Part shown: positions 1 to 8,587 of the stretch, in pieces
Layout: each line of letters starts with the position of its first letter
Position numbering within the stretch: the stretch's first letter is position 1
Source of the DNA: Peromyscus leucopus
Lineage: Eukaryota > Chordata > Mammalia > Rodentia > Cricetidae
NCBI RefSeq assembly: GCF_004664715.2
Contig: NC_051084.1
Location: 63,477,334 to 63,541,333 of the forward strand
Direction: 5' to 3'
Length of the DNA: 64,000 bases
Made by a program: the position numbers and the translations under genes
The notes under the pieces: generated by a model
The model's input: the letters and a program-made list of their open reading frames with translations, nothing else
Told to the model about the DNA's origin: nothing
Databases searched by the model: none

Positions 1-304
1 TTAACTGTAGAACCTGATCTGGTCAGTGTACCTTGAATCTGGATATGGTCCTCTGCCTTGTTTCCATGTCTTCTCAGATATAATCGATACTATGTACCAG
101 TTTTTAAACACCAATTTTGTTTAAATTGGTCTGTCCTGAGAATGTTCTAGGAAAGGACTGTTCTGTTGATATTTAAAAGTATGTGCTTACTGACCTTTAT
201 TTTCATGTTTTTCTGAACTCTAAGAACCTTCCTTGAATCATTGCTTTCTTTGTTACCTTTGTGTACAAAAATCCACTGAACCTGAAGTTCAACCTGAAGG
301 TTGT
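1..304. other. Unrecognised flank, no feature seen
   Basis: AT-rich sequence without an open frame, SINE box or LTR signature that I recognise. Its last six bases (299-304, GGTTGT) are the left copy of the target duplication of the LTR element that follows. Confidence 0.5.
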
Positions 305-817
305 TGTGGTGGTATTGTGTTCCCCAAAATATTGTGTACTCTAATAAATTTATCTGGGGTCAGAGAACAGACAGCCACTAGATACAAAGGCTAGAAAATG
401 GTGGCACTCACACCTTTAATCCTAGCATTCCAGTGATAGAAATCCCTCTGGATCTCTGTGAGTTCAAGTCCACATTGTGAATAGCCAAGCATGGTGACAC
501 ATGCCTTTAATTCCAGAAAGCCAGCCTTTAATTCCAGGGAGTGGTGGTAGAAAGCAGAAAGATATATAAGGCGTGAGGACCAGAAACTAGAAGATTTTTG
601 GCTAGTTAAGCATTCAGGCTTTTGAGCAGTAATTCAGCAGAGACCCATTCTGGATGAGGATTCAGAGGCCTCCAGTCTGAGGAGACAAGACCAGCTGAGG
701 ATCCGGCAAGGTGAGATAGCTGTGGCTTGTTCTGTCTCTCTGATCTACCAGCATTGACCCTGATAACTGGCCTCGAGTTTGATTTTATCAATAAGAACTT
801 TTAAGATTCCTGCTACA
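305..817 (+). repeat. 5' LTR (with embedded B1-like module)
   Basis: Starts TGTGGTGG and ends GCTACA. It contains AATAAA near its start (about 343), a B1-like module around 400-500 with a degenerate version of the pol III box region, and a TATATAAG box near 563-570 that could be the U3 promoter. It differs from the 3' LTR at 16 of 513 positions by my count, with no indels. Confidence 0.92.
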
Positions 818-819
818 TC

Positions 820-837
820 TGGCGCCCAACGTTCGTG
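820..837 (+). promoter_or_regulatory. Primer-binding site, tRNA-Lys type
   Basis: TGGCGCCCAACG begins two bases after the 5' LTR. This is the start of the complement of the 3' end of tRNA-Lys (the Lys-1,2 type used by many betaretrovirus-like elements). It supports class II ancestry and shows the left boundary of the internal region. Confidence 0.8.
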
Positions 838-1009
838 TTACGAATTCATGAAAAAGCTGCCTGTGGCCTTGTGAGCCCCAGCTCAGGCCCAAGCTACACT
901 CAGCTGGTGGTGGTGGCACACGCTGGTAGGATTTGCTGAAGGAGTCAGAGGCAGGAGGATCCCAAGTTTGAGGCCGGCCTAGGAGGCTTGGGAGAAGCTT
1001 TAGCCCGGA

Positions 1010-1320
1010 CTGAACCACAAACAGTGGTGGGACCATGGAAGCAGTGTCTACTGCTCCACGTTGCCAGCTCCTTCTCATCGTGTTGGTGACTGCAATGATG
1101 CTGCTACCAGGGACGAAGGGTTTACTGCTGCTGGTTCAGAGAAGAATTGCCAGGACCATCGTGTTACAAGAAAGCATCAGCAAAGGTCAGTTTGGAAAAG
1201 TTTGGCAAGACAAATGGTTGGGAGAAATTGTTGTGAAGATTTTCTGTTCTAGGTAAGAATGTTCATGGTTCCGAGAGACAGACATTTATCAGACTGTGAT
1301 TGCTCCAAACCACAGAGGAG
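1010..1320 (+). pseudogene. TGFBR1: Captured, spliced fragment of the TGF-beta receptor type I gene (exons 1 + 4 + 7-like), inactivated
   Basis: From the ATG at 1035 the frame starts [10 protein letters not shown] and continues as a hydrophobic signal peptide ending LLPGTK, closely following the rodent TGFBR1 signal peptide (exon 1). The bases before the ATG (CCACA...GTGG...GGGACC) also resemble the TGFBR1 leader. At 1119/1120 the frame passes directly into [20 protein letters not shown], the end of the GS domain and the start of the kinase ATP loop (exon 4), then KVW, VVKIF (the ATP-binding lysine is kept) and CSR. A TAA at 1254-1256 stops it where the receptor has Glu, but the homology continues in frame (SWFRE, then IYQTV) to about 1301 and then reads IAPNHR, which belongs to the receptor activation segment (exon 7 region). 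The ligand-binding, transmembrane and catalytic-loop parts are absent. In the real gene exon 1 ends after the first base of a codon and exon 4 starts at the second, so the join is in frame and matches splicing: the source was an mRNA. As it stands only a signal peptide plus about 45 residues could be made. Confidence 0.88.
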
Positions 1321-1690
1321 GAAAAAAAAAAAAAATCCGCAGGAAACCATGACTACACCTAACAGTAACTTTGAAATCTTCAAAAAGATGACAGGATCCT
1401 ACAATGATGATTCCACATGGACTATGATAAAGCCATTAAGCCAATTAACACCATGGAAAAATCGACTTTGGACTACAAACTGGTCAGGACAATTTCGAGA
1501 GGACTAGCTGAGATGATCCAGCCTGACAGACTACTCGAACAAGGACTTGAAACAAGCCCTGAACTTTCCTATTATGCAGAGACTGGACAAATGATATAGG
1601 ACTTGACAATTAACCCAAAAATTTTCTTTTCAAGATTCCCTAAAGATATCTTCACCCCTAGAAAGCAAAAAGAAAAAGAGAATATAGATA
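1302..1690 (+). other. Internal region of the LTR element, unrecognised
   Basis: After the TGFBR1 piece there is an A-run (1322-1334) and about 350 bp that I cannot assign. A frame of 60-80 codons is open but resembles no Gag, Pro, Pol or Env motif that I can identify. It may be a further host or retroviral remnant. Confidence 0.4.
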
Positions 1691-1890
1691 TGAGATAGAT
1701 CATTGAATCTACTCTGAGAAAAAAAGATAAAGAAATAATAGGATAAATAGGTAGATCATTGAATCTACACTGAAGAAAAGGGGAAGATATAAAAATGACA
1801 AAAGGTAGACTACTGAATGTATTATGAAAGAAAAAAGAAAGAATATGGATATGATAAGATAAAAAGGGAGATTATGGAATCTACTTTTAA
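1690..1890 (+). repeat. Four imperfect tandem copies of a 54-62 bp AT-rich unit
   Basis: The motif AGATCATTGAATCTAC or a close variant recurs at about 1697, 1753, 1807 and 1869. A single copy of the same motif lies in the corresponding place in the ERVK element at 21.5-24.5 kb (about 23085-23105) and, in reverse, at about 27385-27405, so one ancestral unit has been multiplied here. Confidence 0.7.
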
Positions 1891-2118
1891 AAAGGAACTA
1901 CTTGTTTTAAATAAGATAAGTAATGAAAATTTTTTTGGTCTGAGTTTATCAGATGTTACTGGACTGGACATTGTTAATATATATAATGGAGTTTTTTTGT
2001 CTAGATCTGTCAAATGTTAATGGACTAGACATTGTTAATGTAATCTTGACTGTATATTGCATATACTTATTGAAGATAGTTTTTCTTGTATTAGTTATAA
2101 GCTTTTTTAATTTTAGAC

Positions 2119-2132
2119 AAAAAGAGAGGAAA
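2119..2132 (+). promoter_or_regulatory. Polypurine tract before the 3' LTR
   Basis: A purine run of 14 bases ends directly at the TG of the 3' LTR, the position where plus-strand DNA synthesis is primed in LTR elements. Confidence 0.75.
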
Positions 2133-2645
2133 TGTGGTGGCATTGTGTTCCCCAAAATATTGTGTACTCTAATAAATTTATCTGGGGTCAGAGAACAGAC
2201 AGCCACTAGATACAAAGGCTAGAAAATGGTGGCACTCACACCTTTAATCCTAGCATTCCAGTGATAGAAATCCCTCTGGATCTCTGTGAGTTCAAGTCCA
2301 CATTGTGAATAGCCAAGCATGGTGACACATGCCTTTAATTCCAGAAAGCCAGCCTTTAATTCCAGGGAGTGGTGGTAGAAAGCAGAAAGATATATAAGGC
2401 GTGAGGACCAGAAACTAGAAGATTTTTGGCTAGTTAAGCATTCAGGCTTTTGAGCAGTAATTCAGCTGAGACCCATTCCAGATGAGGACTCAGAGGCCTC
2501 CAGTCTGAGGAGACAAGACCAGCTGAGGATCCAGCAAGGTGAGATAGCTGTGGCTTGTTCTGTCTCTCTGATCTACCAGCACGGACCCCAATAACTCGCC
2601 TCAGGTTTGATTTTATTAATAAGAACCTTTAAGATTCATGCTACA
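2133..2645 (+). repeat. 3' LTR
   Basis: 513 bp, same length as the 5' LTR. The first 340 bp differ from it at one position only; the last 170 bp differ at about 15. It is followed immediately by the GGTTGT duplication (2646-2651). Confidence 0.92.
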
Positions 2646-2651
2646 GGTTGT

Positions 2652-4107
2652 CTACAGCATTAGACTGTAGTCCATCCCACTCTTTCAGGTCCAGAAGACA
2701 ATATCTGCACTGGTCAGCTGATAAGTTGAAATGTACACACATACACACTTCCTGTGAGCTCCCTCCTCAACTCACACATATGAATATCCTTCCTTTTCTT
2801 CTCTTCCTAGGCTGGCAGTCACAGTGTTCCCATCTTTACAAGACATTAGTTCTGAATACTTATGTTCATCTTGTTAGAGTTTGGACAGGCAAATTGTACA
2901 TACAGTATTTATTTGAAATTTAAAAACAAACAATCACCAAGTTCCTATGTTAACCAGGAGAAACTGGTTCAGTTTTTCTGTACTATTTTTCACGGATTCA
3001 GTAGAATTTTCTTCAGTATCTACTCAGTATAGTTAGAAAGTTAAGTAGATTATTAAAAGATTACTTTTAGTAAGGATTGAATTTTGTATGTTCCAACTGA
3101 AAAAGGGATCTCACATGTCTCTATTGTTCATCAATAGCCACATGTGTAATGAAGTCTGATGGCTTTCAGATTCCTAATAGCTGGAAGTCAGGGCTTGAGG
3201 CATTTAATCATCTATAGAATGAGTTTCCAGTTGTTAGGATGCCCAGACCTTCCAAAGAGCATGCAGATTTTTACAAGAGATTCTGTAATTCCTTTTTTGT
3301 GGGCATCTTTGGAATGAATTAACCCCAAGTTTTCTAGTCAATACAATGGCCTGTCAATCATAGTACAGTCTTTCAGATGAGAGAAGTACCTTCTACATTA
3401 GATATGTTAACCACTTGAGGCTGACACATTTTGGCATTGACAGTCTCATGGCTGCCTCTTTCAGATTACCTACCTTCTATTGCCCAAAGCATTATTGTAG
3501 TAAGTCTTCAATAGACTGGACCCCATTATCACCTTAGAAAGTCCATCTGATGGTGTGGTATCAATTCACATTCTAGAGCAAGATGTTCCAGGCTGCTTAG
3601 ATGTCCGAAAATTCACTGATGGTCTAATCTTCAGGCTTTTTCTCAGTTATGGATGGTGTTGATTCATTCTCCCAATTTATCAGTTCATTGTCCTTCATGG
3701 GAGATTGGTCCCATTGATTGGATGTAAATATTGTTTTATGTCTGATAATGGTCTTTTGGTCATCTTTTCTGAAATGGATGCCCTCTGTTTATACAGAAAA
3801 GCCCTGTTAGAAAGAGCAAATGGACTATTGATGCTCATGGCTTCATCCTCATGTGTGCTTAATGTTCTCTTCATCAGTATTTGTTTCATTTTCATTTCAC
3901 TATCTACAAAGCTTTCTATTAAGACTTATTCTTTTACCATATAAAATTTTCTGTAACAGGCCCAAAGAGATTAAATTCTTACTATTCTTTCTCATTTAGA
4001 AAATGTTTTCAAATTTTTCTATTATTTTTTAAAAAATATGCTCTTCACTTGTGTCTCATTTAAACTGTCTTTAGTCAGTGAAAATTTTCAGTCTCAATCC
4101 TGTAAAA
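2652..4107. other. Old unique-looking DNA, no gene recognised
   Basis: No SINE, LINE or LTR signature recognised. Frames of 60-90 codons occur on both strands around 3700-3940, but none matches a family I know. Part of it (about 3755-3875) is faintly repeated at about 5440-5550. Confidence 0.4.
3755..3875 (-). repeat. Copy A of an ancient unidentified repeat
   Basis: Resembles 5440-5550 over roughly 120 bp, with a best-conserved core of TTAATGTTCTCTTCATCA. Read on the minus strand, both copies start with similar residues (LMKRTLST followed by an acidic patch), so this could be a degraded coding segment or an old mobile element. Confidence 0.4.
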
Positions 4108-4331
4108 CAGTAGTTCTCAACCTTCCTAATACTGTGACTCTCTAATGAAGTTCCCCATGTTTTGGTGGCCCCGAACCATAAAACTATTTTTGTTGCTGCT
4201 CCACAACTGTAATTTTGCTACTGTTATAAATCAAATTGTAAATGTCTGTGTTTTCCAGTGTTCTTAGATGACCCTGTGAAAGGGTCAATTTGACCCCCTA
4301 AGGGGTAGAGATCCCAGGTTGAGAACCACTG
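4108..4331 (+). mobile_element. URR1-type hAT (Charlie) DNA transposon, non-autonomous
   Basis: Ends are inverted: CAGTAGTTCTCAACCTT at the left and GGTTGAGAACCACTG at the right. The interior has the typical GACCCTGTGAAAGGGTC region and the CTACTGTTATAAATC stretch of rodent URR1 elements. Flanks CTGTAAAA and CTATCAAA match at 6 of 8 positions, consistent with an 8-bp hAT target duplication that has decayed. Confidence 0.88.
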
Positions 4332-4567
4332 CTATCAAAGCTTCTTTATCCCTGTCCCATCATCCTTTCCTCTAATAAAAAGTGATTTTAAATTCATCGC
4401 CACTGTCATGCAGCATACTCTGGGAGAATATAGATTCTCTCTGACATTGTTGTTGGTTTTATAACATATTTTGCTTAATAGCCATAAATCATATGAGCAT
4501 TTTTATGGTTTGGGAGTCAATAAAACCTTTGTTACATCAACATGAGTTTGGATCTATGGTACCTATA

Positions 4568-4700
4568 TAAAAAGCTGGGTATGGGGCTGCATATCAGTAC
4601 TCTCAGTTTGAGGAAACAGAGACATGCAAATCCCTTCAACTGACTAGCCTAATTTGTCCCATGATCAGAAACAGACTTGGTCTTAAAAAGAGAATCAGGT
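4568..4700 (+). mobile_element. Relic B1/B4-type SINE
   Basis: Degraded B1-like start (AGCTGGGTATGGGGCTGCAT) followed by a gapped B1 body. Highly diverged, with no clear target duplication. Confidence 0.45.
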
Positions 4701-4704
4701 GGGG

Positions 4705-4916
4705 TAGAAGTTCAGAGATGGGTCAGCAGTTAAGCGCACTACCTGCCTTTTCTGATGACCAGACTTTGTTTCTCAGCACCCACATAACTGTCTGTAAATT
4801 GTTACAAAGGATAAGATGCCCTCTTTTGTGCTCTGTGAGCACCAGGCATGTACATAATGTACAGGTATGCATGAAGACAAAACATTCATATACTTAATAT
4901 CTAAAAATAAAAATAA
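4705..4916 (+). mobile_element. B2/B3-type SINE
   Basis: Contains the B2/B3 promoter-like segment GAGATGGGTCAGCAGTTAAG and the body CACTACCTGCCTTTTCTGATGACC..., and ends in an A/T-rich tail (4900-4920). Moderately diverged. Confidence 0.75.
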
Positions 4917-5100
4917 AAAATACAAGGTGGATAACAATTAAGGGAAACATCTGAGGTCAACCCTCAGTCTACATATGTGAAAGTATATACACATACAAAT
5001 GGGTATACACAGAAACACATGCAAATACATACATCATACACATACACAAACATCTATATGTATGTATATATATAATATAGTTATCATATATATATTCATA
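4917..5100. repeat. AT/CA-rich low-complexity stretch
   Basis: Interrupted ACATACA and TATATA runs, probably grown from the tail of the SINE just upstream. Confidence 0.55.
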
Positions 5101-6704
5101 AAAAACATACACAGAGACATTTAAGAAATATTTGCAGTTTTCCAACTATTTTGTGTTTTCACTCAGTCTACAGAAGATGTAAAGACTGCTCCAGAATGAG
5201 AAAGGGAACTCACTTATTATCCCAGAGCAGAACCAGAGCAACAGTGAATATTAGCAAAGTCTAAGTTGGTAAGATTTTAGAGTTATTTGTTGTGGGTATT
5301 TCCTTTGTTGAATAATTCACATCTACTCCTGGAAGAAAAAATACTTCTTATATAAATCAATTCAATGAATTATTTGTAGCATTGATTACATTCCCTCAAT
5401 CAGTAATAAACAATGCATTTCCATCATTTCCTGAACCTGCTGCTTTCCATTTCTATATAAAAACAGCTTGTCATGAAGAGAAAATTAATTACTGATACTT
5501 TTGGATTCATTCTCACATGTACTTAATGTTCTCTTCATCAATCGCTCCCAAAAAGGATGAGTATTTTTGCAGAATAAATCTATCAATTTATGATGTTTTC
5601 AGGGCCTAGTAATTGCTTTATGTGTTTAAAAAAATCTAAAAATTAAGTTCATTGTATGTAAAAACTGAAGACTAAAATGAATGCCAGCACAGATTTGGCT
5701 TCATATTGGGTATCCCATGAAGTAATGTTTTGTTATTTTTTTAATGACTATTTATTGCATACTCAATAGTTATGGTGTATATTGAAAATATGTTTTATAT
5801 AACTATTAATTCCTCTATTCTTATAAAAGACAATTTTAAAACATCTAATATAAGGAAGAATTTTCCCCAAGTAATAAAGATTCACAAAAGAAGAAGTTTC
5901 CCAGAGATACTGTCTTTAAGGAGTGGGTTCTGATAGATGCTTTGTTGATAAGGTAATGTGCCTTGGTTTGGTGTAACTTCACAATTATCCTGTAAGATGG
6001 CTTCTAATAATTCAGAGATTCTCTATGGAAAAAAACTAGCTTTGCAAGGCCAAACATCTTTCATAGTTTCATATAACTGATAAACTGTCAAGCCAAGAAT
6101 TACTTGTGATTTTTCAGGTTCTAGATACAACTCTTGGCTACTATGATCCCTTCTTGACTCTTGAGAGCAGGCAGTGACCAACCCAATATCTAAAAGCTAT
6201 GACTAAGAATGTACATTGCACATTAAGAATATACTCAATGTGTGTCTATTATTTCCTCCCTTTTTGTAAATAACGATCTTTGATAGTCACCTAATATGAA
6301 GAAGAGCTTTTCCCAAGGTATGAGGGTACAACAGAGGACAATGTAACCAGAGACACAGCCCTTGAGGGATTTACATAGGGTTTACACAGACTGGTAAACA
6401 TTAAACAGTCCATTGAATATATTTAAAAGAGTGTTACATTTATTTTCATTTGAAATTCTTTTTGTGAGAATATCCTTGGTAGTGCATAACAGTATATTTA
6501 ATTCTGGGATTTAGGGATGAAACAGTATTACTCTGTGTAATACATTGAGAAAGTAGAAAGCCATAATTCTTCCCAGTATGTGGCCCTATGTGTCGGATGT
6601 TGGCCTACACTGGAAGCTGATAGACTGTTTCTTGCATTATATTATATCTCTCTCCATGAACCTGTCTGATGCTCTTTTAAAAGCATTAGGACAATCTCAT
6701 TGCA

Positions 6705-6706
<2 letters not shown>
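5101..6706. other. Old AT-rich DNA with a faint internal duplication
   Basis: No gene or known repeat recognised. About 5840-5940 and 6285-6385 resemble each other (shared CTAATAT-AAGAAGAG.TTTTCCCAA and CAGAGA.AC blocks), about 445 bp apart. About 5440-5550 resembles 3755-3875. Confidence 0.4.

Positions 6707-6759
<53 letters not shown>
6707..6759. repeat. (AC)n microsatellite
   Basis: Pure dinucleotide run of 53 bp. Its translations give the His-Thr and Cys-Val repeat peptides seen in overlapping frames, which are not genes. Confidence 0.97.
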
Positions 6760-6761
<2 letters not shown>

Positions 6762-6984
6762 GCTGGATATTGAATCTCTCGGGGCCTTGCAATGTGCTAG
6801 AAAGTATTCTACGGTTTTCATCCCCATCACATCAGTGTAATAATTGATATTTTAAATTTTTATACGATCTCCATTTTTCAGCTCTCTCCTTGTATTAAGC
6901 AATGTTCTATTCTTTCTTATAAACAAAACTAAAGGTTCAACATCTTAGACTTTACGAGTCTCCTTGTTTGATCTGAATCTTGAA

Positions 6985-7180
6985 GAATACACCCCTCCTC
7001 CATCTGAATGTGTGTATGTCGGGTGGGGTGGGAGTGCATGTGAGGGTCTGAGGACCATGTCTGATGTCATGCCTCAGAATCTGTCTTTCTTTTTTGTTTG
7101 AGACAGGCTGCCTCTTTGGCTTTGAGTTTGCCAGCAAGATGTAACATCATCCTATCTCCTTTTTCCTAGCACTATGATCA
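6985..7180 (-). mobile_element. Relic B4/B1-type SINE
   Basis: GT-rich left part, then TTTTGTTTGAGACAGGCTG, the reverse complement of a B1 right half, in a very diverged context. Confidence 0.35.
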
Positions 7181-8587
7181 CAAGTACACATCACCATACT
7201 TTACTTCTCATATTGGTTCTGGTAATCAATGAGCTCCTCATCTTTACACAGCTGTCTCCCAAGGCCCCTTTCCCCTCCTTTTTCTTATCCTCATCCTCTT
7301 CCTCCTCCTCCTTTAAAGAAAGTGTGGCACAGAGACATTCTCTTTGCCTAATTGAGAATCTGTTCCACTATAGGTAATGTTGATCTTCAGTTAACAGACT
7401 CTAAAAACATGCCATTGTTTCATTCATCTGAACAGTAACATAATTTATTGCATGACTAAGTAATTGAAAGATTTTGTTTTCTTGGGCATGCCTTTTACTG
7501 TCACTGAATTTGAATTTAAACCAAAATCTAAATAAAAAATCTCAATATTTAATATGATAGAAAACAAATATTGTGTTTCTTTATAACATTTCAAATAAAT
7601 CACCATACATAAGTATTTACTGTACAAGGTTCATTGAGACTATTTGCAGACATTTTCTTTTTCAAAAATAATTAGGGAGACTTGAACTCATTGTTTTACT
7701 TTGTGATCACAATAGCAAATACAATATTAGGTAGTTAATATGGTTCCAAAGATCCCTTTAGGTTTATATCCATGTCTAGTGCATATACAGCTTGGGGAAT
7801 ATATTGTCCTTGGTATATTAAGATGTTTTCTTATTTTTGTTTTTGTCTTTAATATGGTCCCTTTCTAAACAAACCAAATGGGTATGTTTTTCTTTTTGGA
7901 TCAACAACCTCCAAATTCTGTTACAATTCATTTCACTGGCACTTATGTCCAACAAATATCAGTTAGTTCAATCTGTCATAGTACACATGAACCAAGAAAA
8001 TTTTAAAAAAAACTAATTAAAACAGAATAGAACTAGACAAAGAGCTTTTATTTGTGCATGTGCTCACTGAATGTCCTCAGTGACTCAGAAAGGTACTGTG
8101 CACATTCTAACCAGAAGTGTTTCTACTGTATCTCAGAGATACAGTGGTCCTATAAAATGAGACAAGAGTTCATTTATTTTAAGGAGTTATTTTTAGGTGG
8201 GATGATCCTGTAGTTAACAAGTTGTTAATTTGAGATAATCTGGAAGTCATTTATATTTCATAATTGGTTTAGTAAGACACAAAATTTAAAGAGGAGATCT
8301 GCTTTCTGAATTGCTTGCCTAAGGCAAATATTAAAATTAATCTTCATTCCCTGACCACCGGCTAACTGATTTCAAGGGGAGGGAGACCAGAAAAACACAT
8401 GCTCATTAAAGGATTGGGTACAGTTAATCCAGAAGGTGGTTGATCTCCAAGCAGAAACTGAATAAGTTGATCTGAGAACTGAAAAAAACTGGAAAGCTGC
8501 TCATCAAATAGTAAGAAAAGTTCACAAATATGGTTATATATGTATTTATCTGTAATTTTCAAAGAAGGGCCCATAGTAGTACTCTTT
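7181..8587. other. No feature seen
   Basis: AT-rich sequence with a short TCC-rich run (about 7275-7315). Nothing recognised on either strand. Confidence 0.4.

Larger units (their letters stand above)
305..2645 (+). mobile_element. Complete non-autonomous ERVK-type LTR element carrying a captured TGFBR1 piece
   Basis: Two 513-bp LTRs (305-817 and 2133-2645, both TG...CA) enclose about 1.3 kb. GGTTGT at 299-304 is repeated exactly at 2646-2651, a 6-bp target duplication as expected for class II (ERVK) integration. A primer-binding site that reads like tRNA-Lys (TGGCGCCCAACG, 820-831) follows the 5' LTR, and a purine tract (2119-2132) precedes the 3' LTR. The inside has no gag, pro, pol or env frame. 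It holds a B1-like stretch (about 895-980), a TGFBR1-derived segment (about 1010-1320), about 350 bp of unrecognised sequence and an AT-rich array. Mobilisation must have been in trans. The boundaries are secure; the family name is not known to me. Confidence 0.93.

Noticed and set aside
1371..1440. Weak resemblance of a DDSTWT stretch to a later TGFBR1 exon (DNGTWT)
   Set aside because: Too short and the neighbouring residues do not match; not counted as part of the captured gene.
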